From contig NZ_CP077290.1 in NCBI RefSeq assembly GCF_019047785.1, positions 4,402,001-4,466,000 of the forward strand: DNA of 64,000 nt. Reading direction: 5' to 3'. The notes below the pieces were generated by a model, which saw nothing but the letters and a program-made list of their open reading frames with translations, made no database searches and was not told where the DNA came from. Positions 7,873-15,526 of this stretch are shown here, in pieces; within the stretch, counting starts at the first letter, position 1, and every line of letters starts with the position of its first letter. This DNA comes from Enterobacter cancerogenus (GTDB lineage Bacteria > Pseudomonadota > Gammaproteobacteria > Enterobacterales > Enterobacteriaceae). The translations under genes and the position numbers were made by a program.

Positions 7873-8925
7873 ATGACTGATATTGCGCAGTTGCTTGGCA
7901 AAGACGCCGACAGCCTTTTACAGCATCGTTGTATGACCATTCCAGCCGACCAGCTTTACCTGCCTGGTCACGACTACGTAGATCGCGTAATGGTGGACAA
8001 CAACCGTCCACCGGCGGTACTGCGAAATATGCAGACGCTCTACAACACCGGACGACTGGCCGGCACGGGTTACCTCTCTATTTTACCTGTAGATCAGGGC
8101 GTTGAGCACTCCGCAGGGGCATCCTTTGCGGCTAACCCGCTGTACTTTGACCCAAAAAACATTGTTGAGCTGGCGATTGAAGCCGGCTGTAACTGCGTGG
8201 CCTCCACCTATGGCGTGCTGGCCTCGGTGTCGCGCCGCTATGCGCACCGCATTCCGTTCCTCGTTAAACTCAACCATAACGAAACCCTGAGCTACCCGAC
8301 GGAATACGACCAGACGCTCTACGCGAGCGTTGAGCAGGCGTTCAACATGGGCGCAGTCGCGGTTGGCGCGACCATCTACTTCGGCTCCGAACAGTCGCGT
8401 CGCCAGATTGAAGAGATTTCTGCGGCGTTTGAACGCGCGCATGAGCTGGGTATGGTGACAGTGCTGTGGGCCTATCTGCGTAACAACGCGTTCAAAAAAG
8501 ACGGGGTGGATTACCATGTTTCCGCCGACCTCACCGGCCAGGCGAACCATCTGGCGGCCACCATCGGCGCGGATATCGTCAAGCAGAAGATGGCCGAGAA
8601 TAACGGCGGCTACAAAGCGGTGAACTATGGTTACACCGACGACCGCGTGTACAGCAAGCTGACCAGCGAAAACCCGATCGATCTGGTGCGCTACCAGCTG
8701 GCGAACTGCTACATGGGGCGCGCCGGGCTGATTAACTCCGGCGGTGCGGCGGGCGGTGATACCGACCTCACTGACGCGGTGCGTACGGCGGTGATCAACA
8801 AACGCGCGGGCGGCATGGGGCTGATCCTTGGTCGTAAGGCCTTCAAGAAAACCATGGCCGACGGCGTGAAGCTGATCAATGCGGTGCAGGATGTCTATCT
8901 GGATAGCAAAGTGACGATCGCGTAA
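7873..8925 (+). CDS. fbaB: Fructose-bisphosphate aldolase class I (DhnA type)
   Basis: A 350-residue FbaB, the same length as the E. coli enzyme. It splits fructose 1,6-bisphosphate into glyceraldehyde 3-phosphate and dihydroxyacetone phosphate through a Schiff base, and in E. coli serves mainly in gluconeogenic growth. The Schiff-base lysine is Lys237 in [25 protein letters not shown] (69-82) and [12 protein letters not shown] (131-142) are further conserved active-site segments. GGGAG precedes the ATG, and a small hairpin CCGAC-N5-GTCGG (about 7840-7854) lies in the leader. Unlike in E. coli, no gat operon separates it from yegS. Confidence 0.95.
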   Translation: MTDIAQLLGKDADSLLQHRCMTIPADQLYLPGHDYVDRVMVDNNRPPAVLRNMQTLYNTGRLAGTGYLSILPVDQGVEHSAGASFAANPLYFDPKNIVELAIEAGCNCVASTYGVLASVSRRYAHRIPFLVKLNHNETLSYPTEYDQTLYASVEQAFNMGAVAVGATIYFGSEQSRRQIEEISAAFERAHELGMVTVLWAYLRNNAFKKDGVDYHVSADLTGQANHLAATIGADIVKQKMAENNGGYKAVNYGYTDDRVYSKLTSENPIDLVRYQLANCYMGRAGLINSGGAAGGDTDLTDAVRTAVINKRAGGMGLILGRKAFKKTMADGVKLINAVQDVYLDSKVTIA

Positions 8926-8932
8926 CGTTTTG

Positions 8933-9091
8933 CCCCTCACCCTGACCCTCTCCCGGTGGGAGAGGGAATCGGGCGGAGTCGCCTTGTAGCCTCGTCCTTC
9001 ATGGGGGAGGGCGTCGCACGGGACAGTTTTTCCCCCTCCCACATGGAGAGGGAGAATTGTAGGCCGGGTAAGGCGTAGCCGCCACCCGGCA
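8933..9091. repeat. Palindromic repeat cluster after fbaB (CCCTCACCC-type element plus REP)
   Basis: The segment 8933-8966 reads CCCCTCACCCTGACCCTCTC then a hairpin arm GGGAGAGGG. An inverted partner lies at about 9030-9055 (CCCTCCCACATGGAGAGGG). A REP-type palindrome follows at 9059-9091 (GCCGGGTAAGGCG...GCCACCCGGC). Both fbaB and yegS end here, so this is a shared 3' intergenic region. The same CCCTCACCC element recurs four more times in the window. Confidence 0.8.
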
Positions 9092-9097
9092 AAAACA

Positions 9098-9997
9098 TCA
9101 GCGCAGAAGCGGGCAGTCCGGCGGCAACCGGCACTGCAGCGCGCCCGGCACAACTTCGATGCGGAACCGATCGCCGCTCAACGGCTCGCCATCAAGGTTA
9201 AAGGTCATGCCGTTTGGGGCGACCACCTCAAACCACGCGGATTTTCCGTCGATAATATTCGGGCTTTCTGCTGGCTGGGTCAGGGTGGTAAACAGCGCGG
9301 GTAGCAGCCCGTCGCCGGTGAAGATCCGCAGCTGTAGCTGCCCATCGTTAATCAACGCCTCCGGGCAGAGTTGCTGTCCGCCGCCCGCCTGGCGACCGTT
9401 GCCGATGCCGATCACCAGCGCATCGCCCTGCCAGTGGAAATTCTCACCGCTGATTTCACAGCTGTCCGGCTTAAGGGTGTCCATACGCATCAGGCCGTGA
9501 ATCAAATAGGAGACGCCGCCGAGTGCGGCCTTCAGCTTTTCCGGCGTTTCGCTGGTGATGCGCGTGCCGAATCCGCCGGTAGCCATATTGATAAAGCAGG
9601 TCTGATCGTTCACCTGTGCAATGTCGACGGCGGTGGCTTTACCGAGGATCGCCAGCTGTAGCGCTTTCATAAAATCCTCGGGGATGCCGGCGCTGGTGGC
9701 AAAATCGTTGGCGGTGCCAAGGGGCAGAATGCCCATCACCGGGCGGTCCGCCGGGTTGAGGTCGATCAGCGCCCCGGCGATTTCGTTGATGGTACCGTCG
9801 CCGCCGCCGGAAATAATCGTATCAACGCCGAGGCGTCTCCCTTCGTCGATATAGCGCGCCGCGTCGCCTTTTTCCCACGTCACCCGGACGTGAATAGATG
9901 CGCCGTCTTCACGCAGTTCGTCGATCGCCTGACGCAGCAAATCATTGCCTGCACTTTTACCATTAAGAATCAATAAACTGTCTGGATAGGTTGCCAT
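9098..9997 (-). CDS. yegS: Lipid kinase YegS
   Basis: A 299-residue lipid kinase of the diacylglycerol-kinase-like fold. The E. coli homologue phosphorylates phosphatidylglycerol in vitro. The nucleotide-binding motif [10 protein letters not shown] (about 58-67) and [10 protein letters not shown] (about 91-100) are intact, as are TGGFGTRIT and [17 protein letters not shown] in the C-terminal beta-sandwich. The open frame extends ten codons further upstream to 10027, but the ATG at 9997 gives the family length and has GGGAGC about nine bases before it. Downstream is a repeat shared with fbaB; upstream is the toxin island. Confidence 0.93.
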   Translation of the reverse strand: MATYPDSLLILNGKSAGNDLLRQAIDELREDGASIHVRVTWEKGDAARYIDEGRRLGVDTIISGGGDGTINEIAGALIDLNPADRPVMGILPLGTANDFATSAGIPEDFMKALQLAILGKATAVDIAQVNDQTCFINMATGGFGTRITSETPEKLKAALGGVSYLIHGLMRMDTLKPDSCEISGENFHWQGDALVIGIGNGRQAGGGQQLCPEALINDGQLQLRIFTGDGLLPALFTTLTQPAESPNIIDGKSAWFEVVAPNGMTFNLDGEPLSGDRFRIEVVPGALQCRLPPDCPLLR

Positions 9998-10114
9998 CCA
10001 CGTTGCTCCCTTTTCTTGGTCTACCAAGAGTGTATCTCAGGGAGGGGAAAAGCGGGTAAGAACAGGACGAAAGGCAAAAAATAAGGCTAACACTAAAGCT
10101 ACCCAGGTTACGCA

Positions 10115-10320
10115 GAGGCGTTAAACCACGTTGGCCCATGCGTGTACTTTGGGCGGAAGGGTTATGGCAGCAGGAGGCGATATCAGTCATCCACAATTTA
10201 AGGTATCAAGCCCGGCCAAAATTCCGAAATTCCCGGATAATATCTCACAGGCACAGACCCAGTAAACGTAACGCAGCCGGGGCTAAAACGTGTTTGAAGG
10301 GCAGGAGGCGTTAAACAACG
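10115..10320 (+). repeat. Pair of 16-bp direct repeats flanking the remnant
   Basis: GAGGCGTTAAACCACG (10115-10130) and GAGGCGTTAAACAACG (10305-10320) differ at one base. Each contains an in-frame TAA for an open frame running into it (ending ...TQRR and ...GRRR), so they may be copies of a gene-end/gene-start junction duplicated during insertion of cargo. Confidence 0.4.
10125..10265 (+). pseudogene. Possible remnant of an upstream cargo gene
   Basis: An open frame without a stop runs from 10125 to the TAA at 10263. It contains an ATG at 10164 that would give a 33-residue peptide starting MAAGGDISHPQFKVSSPAKI. The five codons or so before that ATG (CTLGGRV) read smoothly into it, suggesting the 3' part of a larger broken gene, perhaps a delivery or adaptor protein of the toxin module. 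No Shine-Dalgarno sequence is clear. I do not recognise the family. Confidence 0.25.
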
Positions 10321-10420
10321 AGCAATACGCGCGAGGCGTAAGCTGATGAATCATTATTGACCTTACATCTGATGGATAATAACCTCGGGTTTAACTGCTT
10401 AATGATAAAAGGGAGTTTAT

Positions 10421-11236
10421 ATGCAAACCCAGGATGGGCTTACCGTTACGATATCTCCGGTACAGATGGCCGCTATATTACGTGGTAAAACTGTCAGCGA
10501 AGGAGAAACAATGAGTAACCGTTTATGGGGCGGTCTGGGCGTTGTAAGCGGCGTTGTAGAAATGTTCGGTGCAGGCGTTTTGTGTGTGGTTCCTGAACCC
10601 ACAATGTTATCTAAAGCAGGATGTGTTGTTGTAGGCTCTCATAGTCTCGATACCCTAACGGCGTCATTTAAGCAGGTGATTACGGGCAGACAAACATCAA
10701 CTGCCACTGCACAACTGGCTGAGATCGCTGCCGGTGAGCTCGGTGCAAGCGCGGAAACCGCTTATAAAGTCGGTGTGACATTTGATATTGCGGTTCCTTT
10801 TGCATTTGCGGGGGCTGCCGGAGCCGCCAGGATTGGATCCATATATTCAGGGCGCATTCGATTGTTGGATCATGAAGGTGGAAAATTAGGGCATACTATT
10901 GCTCGCCATGTTGGAAGGACGCCTGAGCAGTTGAAAGCGAGATTTTTAGAGGCTCGTGTACCCACTGCATCCAGTTCATTTTTTAATATCAGACAAGCGG
11001 AACTGGTCATTTCTGAGGTTTTTTCTGTGAAAAAAAGTCAGATAGAGGCTGCGCTAAAGTATTCTAATGCGCGCACTACCTTATCCTATTCACACAAATT
11101 CAGGGTGCCAGTAGGGTATTATATTGAGAAGGGTTCTGATAAGGTTAAAAAAGTCTATGGCGTGCGGTTAGTTATCAGACCATCGACATATAATGGAAAA
11201 CTTTTCTATATTGTGACGGCATTTCCAATACCTTAA
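10421..11236 (+). CDS. Orphan polymorphic toxin with RNase A-like (CdiA-CT type) C-terminal domain
   Basis: A 271-residue protein. Residues 1-145 are Ala/Gly-rich with two hydrophobic stretches (about 36-75 and 117-138) and look like a delivery or membrane-entry region. Residues about 150-271 match the bacterial RNase A-like toxin domain known from the CdiA-CT of Yersinia kristensenii: GHTIARHVG (157-165), a conserved Arg174 eleven residues after His163, an ASSSFF strand, and the final YIVTAFP (263-269). His163, Arg174 and Thr266 fit the reported catalytic residues; the expected Tyr two residues after Thr is Phe268 here. GGGAG lies six bases before the ATG. No CdiB, VgrG, Rhs or PAAR gene is nearby, so how it is delivered is unclear. 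Confidence 0.75.
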   Translation: MQTQDGLTVTISPVQMAAILRGKTVSEGETMSNRLWGGLGVVSGVVEMFGAGVLCVVPEPTMLSKAGCVVVGSHSLDTLTASFKQVITGRQTSTATAQLAEIAAGELGASAETAYKVGVTFDIAVPFAFAGAAGAARIGSIYSGRIRLLDHEGGKLGHTIARHVGRTPEQLKARFLEARVPTASSSFFNIRQAELVISEVFSVKKSQIEAALKYSNARTTLSYSHKFRVPVGYYIEKGSDKVKKVYGVRLVIRPSTYNGKLFYIVTAFPIP

Positions 11237-11245
11237 GGGGGCGCT

Positions 11246-11584
11246 ATGGATGCGGATATCTATAAACCATGTGAGCTTGATAATTTGGTCGTAATATATT
11301 TCGGGCAGGATTGCGATATTTTTGATGCCGACTGTGATTTTGACAATTTGTTGAATGAATATTTGACCACTTCGCCAGTATTCAGCCTTAGAATGTGCCT
11401 GGCAAATTTAACTGAAATAGAGTCTGATCCTGATGGGGTTAAGATTTTTTCAGAACGTTATCGTCACGAATTTGACCCTGAGGGTTGGAATATGACAGCG
11501 CAGGAATGGCTCGGTACTGTTAAAGCCCGACTGATAAGCTACATGACAGCCAAAGGTTACTCGACAGAGTTGTCGCATTTCTAG
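11246..11584 (+). CDS. Likely cognate immunity protein (CdiI type)
   Basis: A 112-residue acidic protein, nine bases after the toxin stop and with a GGGGGCG ribosome binding site. The N-terminal LDNLVVIYFGQDCDIFD segment resembles immunity proteins that accompany RNase A-like CdiA-CT toxins, and the acidic charge fits binding to a basic RNase domain. The gene is AT-rich compared with its core neighbours, as expected for transferred DNA. The pairing is inferred from position and family resemblance. If the toxin is active, this gene should be essential in its presence. Confidence 0.7.
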   Translation: MDADIYKPCELDNLVVIYFGQDCDIFDADCDFDNLLNEYLTTSPVFSLRMCLANLTEIESDPDGVKIFSERYRHEFDPEGWNMTAQEWLGTVKARLISYMTAKGYSTELSHF

Positions 11585-11639
11585 TATACAGCGGGCCAGC
11601 ACTACGCACTCTGATTCAGACCGAGCGGTCGTGAAACCG

Positions 11640-11668
11640 GCGTCAAACAATGTCCAGTGGTTTGACGC
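11640..11668. repeat. Perfect 9-bp inverted repeat next to the attachment core
   Basis: GCGTCAAAC (11640-11648) and GTTTGACGC (11660-11668) form a 9-bp stem with an 11-base loop. It abuts the A-run that begins the P2-like core and the end of cyaR. It has no U-run on the plus strand, so it is a weak terminator candidate for the immunity gene. It could be an integrase or excisionase arm site left from a prophage, or simply an mRNA end structure. Confidence 0.45.
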
Positions 11669-11755
11669 AAAAAAATAAGCCCGCGTAAGGGAGATTACGC
11701 AGGCTAAGGAGGTGGTTCCTGGTACAGCTAGCATTTATGGGTTATGTTTTTCAGC
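11669..11755 (-). ncRNA. cyaR: CyaR small regulatory RNA
   Basis: The minus strand reads GCTGAAAAACATAACCCATA, then a hairpin region containing CCAGGAACCACCTCC, and ends with the stem CCCTTACGCGGG-type terminator and a run of seven U. This is the Hfq-binding sRNA CyaR (RyeE), about 87 nt, nearly identical to the E. coli RNA. In E. coli it represses ompX, nadE, luxS and yqaE by base pairing through its CCUCC-containing seed. The location beside yegQ is the same as in E. coli. Confidence 0.95.
11670..11696. other. P2-type phage attachment core (attB) in the cyaR terminator
   Basis: This 27-base segment begins AAAAAATAAGCCCGCG and ends GGGAGATT. As I recall the P2 attP core, it differs from it at one base (GCG for GTG). 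In E. coli K-12 the same spot is occupied by a P2 remnant (ogrK). It coincides with the cyaR terminator, so integration would regenerate the sRNA 3' end. Confidence 0.65.
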
Positions 11756-11761
11756 GGGGGG

Positions 11762-11808
11762 ATAATACCCGTAACGAGCGAAGCGGTATGTGATCCGTTT
11801 CTAAGAAT
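11762..11808 (-). promoter_or_regulatory. cyaR promoter with a CRP site
   Basis: On the minus strand, TATTAT (11762-11767) is a -10 six bases before the CyaR 5' end. The 22-base segment 11787-11808 contains a perfect CRP half-site TCACA (TGTGA on the plus strand) and a degenerate partner (TTAGA). Its centre is about 42 bases upstream of the start, the class II position, in agreement with the known CRP dependence of cyaR. Confidence 0.7.
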
Positions 11809-11839
11809 TATCCCAGCGTGAAAAAATTTCCCTAATCAA

Positions 11840-13201
11840 CTATTTTGCGTGCGGATTGCGGGTGTTTTCACCGTCAAAGTTGCGCATCAGCAGCGCAAAC
11901 TCCAGCTCCACCTCTTCCGGAACCGGCAGCCATACGGTATGACCATCGCCCGGTGCGACCTCAATTGCCTCGCCTTTGCCGTTTTCCAGATGCTCCAGCG
12001 TGAAGTTCATGTTGCCCTGAGGGGTCATCAGCTCCAGGCTGTCGCCTTTGGTGAATTTGTTTTTCACCGCGACGGCTGCCAGCGGGCCTTTACGCTCGCC
12101 GGTGAAATCGCCGACAAACTGCTGGCGTTCAGAAATGGAGTAGCCGTGCTCGTAGTTCTGATAGTCGTCATGGGTGTGACGGCGCAGGAAACCTTCGGTG
12201 TACCCGCGATGCGCCAGCCCTTCCAGCGTTTCTAGCAGGGTGGTGTCGAATGGTTTACCGGCTGCTGCATCGTCGATCGCCTTGCGATAAACCTGTGCGG
12301 TGCGTGCGCAGTAGTAATAAGATTTGGTGCGACCCTCGATTTTCAGCGAATGCACGCCCATCTGGGTTAAACGCTCGACGTGCGCGATGGCGCGCAGATC
12401 TTTGGAGTTCATGATGTAGGTGCCGTGCTCGTCTTCAAAGGCAGTCATGTACTCGCCCGGACGTTTAGCCTCTTCAATCATAAACACGCTGTCGGTCGGC
12501 GCGCCGATGCCGAGCGTCGGCTCCACGTTAGTCACCGGGATCGGTTCGTGCTTGTGCACGATGTTACCGATGTCGTCCTCTTTGCCTTCCTGAACGTTGT
12601 ACTCCCAGCGGCAGGCGTTGGTGCAGGTGCCCTGGTTAGGATCGCGTTTGTTGATATACCCCGAGAGCAGGCAGCGGCCGGAGTAGGCCATGCACAGCGC
12701 GCCGTGGACGAAGATCTCAATCTCCATGTCCGGCACCTGAGTGCGGATCTCTTCAATCTCTTCGAGGGACAGTTCACGAGACAGAATGACGCGGGTCAGC
12801 CCCATCTGTTTCCAGAATTTCACCGTCGCCCAGTTAACGGCGTTAGCCTGAACGGAGAGGTGAATGTCCATTTCCGGGAAGTTCTCCCGAACCAGCATGA
12901 TTAAACCCGGGTCCGACATGATCAGCGCGTCCGGCCCCATTTCCACCACCGGCTTCAGGTCACGGATGAACGTTTTCAGCTTGGCGTTGTGCGGCGCGAT
13001 ATTGACCACCACGTAGAATTTTTTGCCCAGGGCATGCGCTTCGTTGATGCCGAGCTGCAGGTTCTCGTGGTTGAATTCGTTGTTGCGCACGCGCAGCGAG
13101 TAGCGCGGCTGGCCCGCGTAAACGGCATCGGCACCATAGGCAAAGGCGTAACGCATATTTTGCAGCGTTCCCGCCGGGGAAAGGAGTTCCGGTTTAAACA
13201 T
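11840..13201 (-). CDS. trhP: tRNA 5-hydroxyuridine modification protein TrhP (YegQ, U32 family)
   Basis: A 453-residue U32-family protein. In E. coli, TrhP (YegQ) takes part in prephenate-dependent hydroxylation of wobble uridine-34 in tRNAs. The N-terminal MFKPELLSPAGTLQNMRYA and the cysteine cluster Cys170, Cys177, Cys193 and Cys197 (in CMAYSGRC and GTCTNAC), likely ligands of an iron-sulfur cluster, are intact. An in-frame ATG four codons upstream (13213) exists; the ATG at 13201 matches the E. coli start. It lies just before cyaR in its own direction. Confidence 0.93.
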   Translation of the reverse strand: MFKPELLSPAGTLQNMRYAFAYGADAVYAGQPRYSLRVRNNEFNHENLQLGINEAHALGKKFYVVVNIAPHNAKLKTFIRDLKPVVEMGPDALIMSDPGLIMLVRENFPEMDIHLSVQANAVNWATVKFWKQMGLTRVILSRELSLEEIEEIRTQVPDMEIEIFVHGALCMAYSGRCLLSGYINKRDPNQGTCTNACRWEYNVQEGKEDDIGNIVHKHEPIPVTNVEPTLGIGAPTDSVFMIEEAKRPGEYMTAFEDEHGTYIMNSKDLRAIAHVERLTQMGVHSLKIEGRTKSYYYCARTAQVYRKAIDDAAAGKPFDTTLLETLEGLAHRGYTEGFLRRHTHDDYQNYEHGYSISERQQFVGDFTGERKGPLAAVAVKNKFTKGDSLELMTPQGNMNFTLEHLENGKGEAIEVAPGDGHTVWLPVPEEVELEFALLMRNFDGENTRNPHAK

Positions 13202-13320
13202 GTTTGTTCTCATTCTGATGACAGGTCAGATCCGCGAGCACCAGGTGACGCGGTAGGGGGAGTTCCCATACTTTAAGGGCGGGCATTGTAGCGCTGCGGG
13301 GCGGGGAGGTAAAGCCTTTG

Positions 13321-13396
13321 CCCCACCCGAACGGGCGAGGGTGAAAGAGGGCTCTGTACAGTCCCCTCTCCCAGGGGAGAGGGTCAGGGTGAGGGG
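13321..13396. repeat. Palindromic CCCTCACCC-type repeat between baeR and trhP
   Basis: CCCCTCTCCCAGGGGAGAGG at 13363, followed by GTCAGGGTGAGGGG, is the repeat in inverse orientation. A weaker partner with GGGCGAGGGTGAAAGAGGG lies at 13333-13351. It occupies the gap after the baeR stop. Confidence 0.75.
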
Positions 13397-13403
13397 AGTA
13401 ACC

Positions 13404-14126
13404 TCACATTATCCTGCACGCATCCGCTTCCCAGCGATACCCGACACCGTACACCGCGCGGATAAACGACTGGTCAGCGTCGAGCGCTTCCAGCTTGCGG
13501 CGCAGGTTTTTGATATGGCTGTCGATGGTGCGGTCGGTCACCACGCGGTAATCATCGTAAAGGTGGTTCAACAGCTGTTCGCGGGAGAAAACCTTCCCCG
13601 GCTCGTGAGAGAGGGTTTTCAGCAGGCGAAACTCGGCAGGGGTAAGGTCCAGAAGCTTGCTGCGCCAGCTGGCCTGGAAACGGCTTTCGTCGACAATCAG
13701 CGGGCTTTCGGCGTCCAGCACCTGCAGCTCGCGCTGCGGCCTGCAGCGGCGCAGGATAGTTTTCACGCGGGCAACCACTTCGCGTGGGCTGTAGGGTTTG
13801 CAGATGTAATCGTCAGCGCCAATTTCGAGCCCCAGCAGGCGGTCGATCTCTTCGATTTTGGCGGTCACCATAACGATGGGCACGTCTGAAAAGCGGCGGA
13901 TTTCCCGGCACAGGGTCAGGCCGTCGGTGCCCGGCAACATCAGGTCCAGCAGGATCAGGTCCGGCGGAGTCTGGCGCACATAGGGGAGCACCTGGTCGCC
14001 ATGATTAATCAGCGTGGGGGCATAGCCTGCGGCGCGTAAATAATCGATAAGCAGTTGCCCAAGCTTAGGCTCGTCTTCCACGATAAGAATGCGCGGTGTG
14101 TTTTCGTCAATCGGTAATTCGGTCAT
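13404..14126 (-). CDS. baeR: Envelope-stress response regulator BaeR
   Basis: A 240-residue OmpR-family regulator. The receiver domain (about 12-125) has the acidic pocket VEDEP, the phospho-acceptor Asp61 in [11 protein letters not shown] and Lys110 in CKPYSPREV. The C-terminal winged helix (about 140-235) ends [11 protein letters not shown]. It acts with BaeS to induce mdtABCD and other envelope-stress genes (indole, flavonoids, some metals in E. coli). It overlaps baeS by four bases and ends the mdtABCD-baeSR operon, so it amplifies its own expression. Confidence 0.95.
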   Translation of the reverse strand: MTELPIDENTPRILIVEDEPKLGQLLIDYLRAAGYAPTLINHGDQVLPYVRQTPPDLILLDLMLPGTDGLTLCREIRRFSDVPIVMVTAKIEEIDRLLGLEIGADDYICKPYSPREVVARVKTILRRCRPQRELQVLDAESPLIVDESRFQASWRSKLLDLTPAEFRLLKTLSHEPGKVFSREQLLNHLYDDYRVVTDRTIDSHIKNLRRKLEALDADQSFIRAVYGVGYRWEADACRIM

Positions 14127-15526
14127 GCTTCTCTCGATAAATCCCGTTCCAGAGGTAACTCTACTGTAATGCTAACCCCACCAAATGGCGAATGGGCGGC
14201 GCGGATCGTGCCGTTGTGGGCTTCGACGATGTTAACGCAGATCGCCAGCCCCAGCCCGGAGCCGCCGCTGGCGCGGTTGCGCGAGCCTTCGGTGCGGTAA
14301 AAGCGCTCGAATAATTTTTCCAGCTGCGCGTCCTGCACGCCGGGGGCGGAATCGGCAAAGGTCAGGGCGAAGCGTCCGTTCTCTTGTTTGCCGGAGATAA
14401 GTAGTCCGCCACCGCTGTCGGTATAGCGCAGGCTGTTTTCCAGCAGGTTATTGAACAACTGCATCAGGCGGTCGGGGTCGCCAAACACCACGGCGCTGTC
14501 CGGTAGCGAGAGGTCAATTTTCAGGTTGCGGCTGGCAAAGCGTTCCCGGAATGCGCCGCTGACCACTTCAAGAATGTTAATCACGTCCACTGGCGCTTTT
14601 TGGTAGGCTAGCGCGCCCTCGTCGGACATTGAGAGTTGGTGCAGGTCGTCCACCAGCTTGGTGAGCGTCCCGACCTCGGCCTGTAATGACGCCACCGATT
14701 CAGGCGTAAACTGGCGCACGCCGTCCTGAATCGCCTCCAGCTCGCCGCGCAGCACCGCCAGCGGGGTGCGCAGTTCGTGGGAAATGTCGGCCATAAAATC
14801 GCGGCGCATCTGCTGGTTTTTCTCCAGCGTGCTGGCGAGCTGGTTGAAGTCCTGGGCCAGCTTGCCCAGCTCATCCTGGCTGCGGGTATCCACGCGGGTG
14901 GAGAAATCCCCGGCGGCCAGCTTGTGGGTGCCTTCTACCAGACGTTTTACCGGCGCAAGCAGGCCGCGCGCCAGCGGGAAGGTGGCAAGTGCGGCCAGCA
15001 GGGTGGAGAGGGCGACAATCAGCCAGCTGGTCTGGCGCTGCTGGCGGTCAAAGTTGATATCCGTGTTGCGCGTCAGACGCTCGACCGGGGAGGCGATGAC
15101 CCAGCCGACGGTCTCATTGTTAACCCTGATGGCGCGCTTTGAGCCGTCGGGCGGGACCGGCGCGCGCGGGCCAACCAGCACGCGCATCTCCTGGTCAATC
15201 ACCCAGAACTGGGTGCGCCAGCCGTGCGGCGGCATGCCGGGGCCGGGGCGGTCGTCATCGTTATCGTGCTCCAGCGAACGCAGGATCTGAAACACGAAGC
15301 GGTCGTTATTGAGCAGAAAACGCCAGTTCCCGTGCAGGGCGTACTGCTCGCCAAGCGCATCGCCTAAGCCCTGCAGGCGTTGCTCGTTGCCGTGCTTGAT
15401 GTAGTCGATAAAGCCTCGCTCAAAGCTGACCCGCACCGCCCAGTGCATGGTGATCAGCAGAACGATACAGGTGGCAAAAATCGCTACAAACAGCTTGCCG
15501 GTGATGCCCGGACGCCAGAATTTCAT
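14123..15526 (-). CDS. baeS: Envelope-stress sensor histidine kinase BaeS
   Basis: A 467-residue inner-membrane histidine kinase. Two membrane spans (about 11-30 and 167-188) flank a periplasmic sensor domain of about 135 residues that includes an acidic/proline stretch [15 protein letters not shown] (88-102). A HAMP linker follows (about 189-240), then the dimerisation helix with His250 in [10 protein letters not shown], and the ATPase domain with N-box [12 protein letters not shown] and [16 protein letters not shown]. It overlaps mdtD and baeR by four bases each. Confidence 0.95.
   Translation of the reverse strand: MKFWRPGITGKLFVAIFATCIVLLITMHWAVRVSFERGFIDYIKHGNEQRLQGLGDALGEQYALHGNWRFLLNNDRFVFQILRSLEHDNDDDRPGPGMPPHGWRTQFWVIDQEMRVLVGPRAPVPPDGSKRAIRVNNETVGWVIASPVERLTRNTDINFDRQQRQTSWLIVALSTLLAALATFPLARGLLAPVKRLVEGTHKLAAGDFSTRVDTRSQDELGKLAQDFNQLASTLEKNQQMRRDFMADISHELRTPLAVLRGELEAIQDGVRQFTPESVASLQAEVGTLTKLVDDLHQLSMSDEGALAYQKAPVDVINILEVVSGAFRERFASRNLKIDLSLPDSAVVFGDPDRLMQLFNNLLENSLRYTDSGGGLLISGKQENGRFALTFADSAPGVQDAQLEKLFERFYRTEGSRNRASGGSGLGLAICVNIVEAHNGTIRAAHSPFGGVSITVELPLERDLSREA

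Larger units (their letters stand above)
10028..10420. other. Intergenic region with degraded coding sequence ahead of the toxin gene
   Basis: This 390-base gap carries the yegS promoter on the minus strand and remnants of plus-strand coding DNA (see 10125-10265). A 16-bp near-repeat (10115-10130 and 10305-10320) and AAAAAATAAG (10076-10085), the first ten bases of the P2-like attachment core at 11670, also lie here. It looks like scar tissue left by gene gain and loss beside an integration site. Confidence 0.4.

Noticed and set aside
8933-9058. Possible CRISPR-like array of short repeats
   Set aside because: The repeats are inverted and palindromic with no regular spacers, and copies are scattered singly over the window, so this is an interspersed repeat family.
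8083-9153. A 356-codon minus-strand frame across fbaB
   Set aside because: Shadow of fbaB running through the repeat region; composition is not protein-like.
10140-10313. A 58-codon frame starting MRVLWAEGLWQQE before the toxin gene
   Set aside because: It resembles the start of T6SS baseplate proteins only over a few residues, is in a different frame from the more plausible remnant, and soon becomes basic and random-looking.
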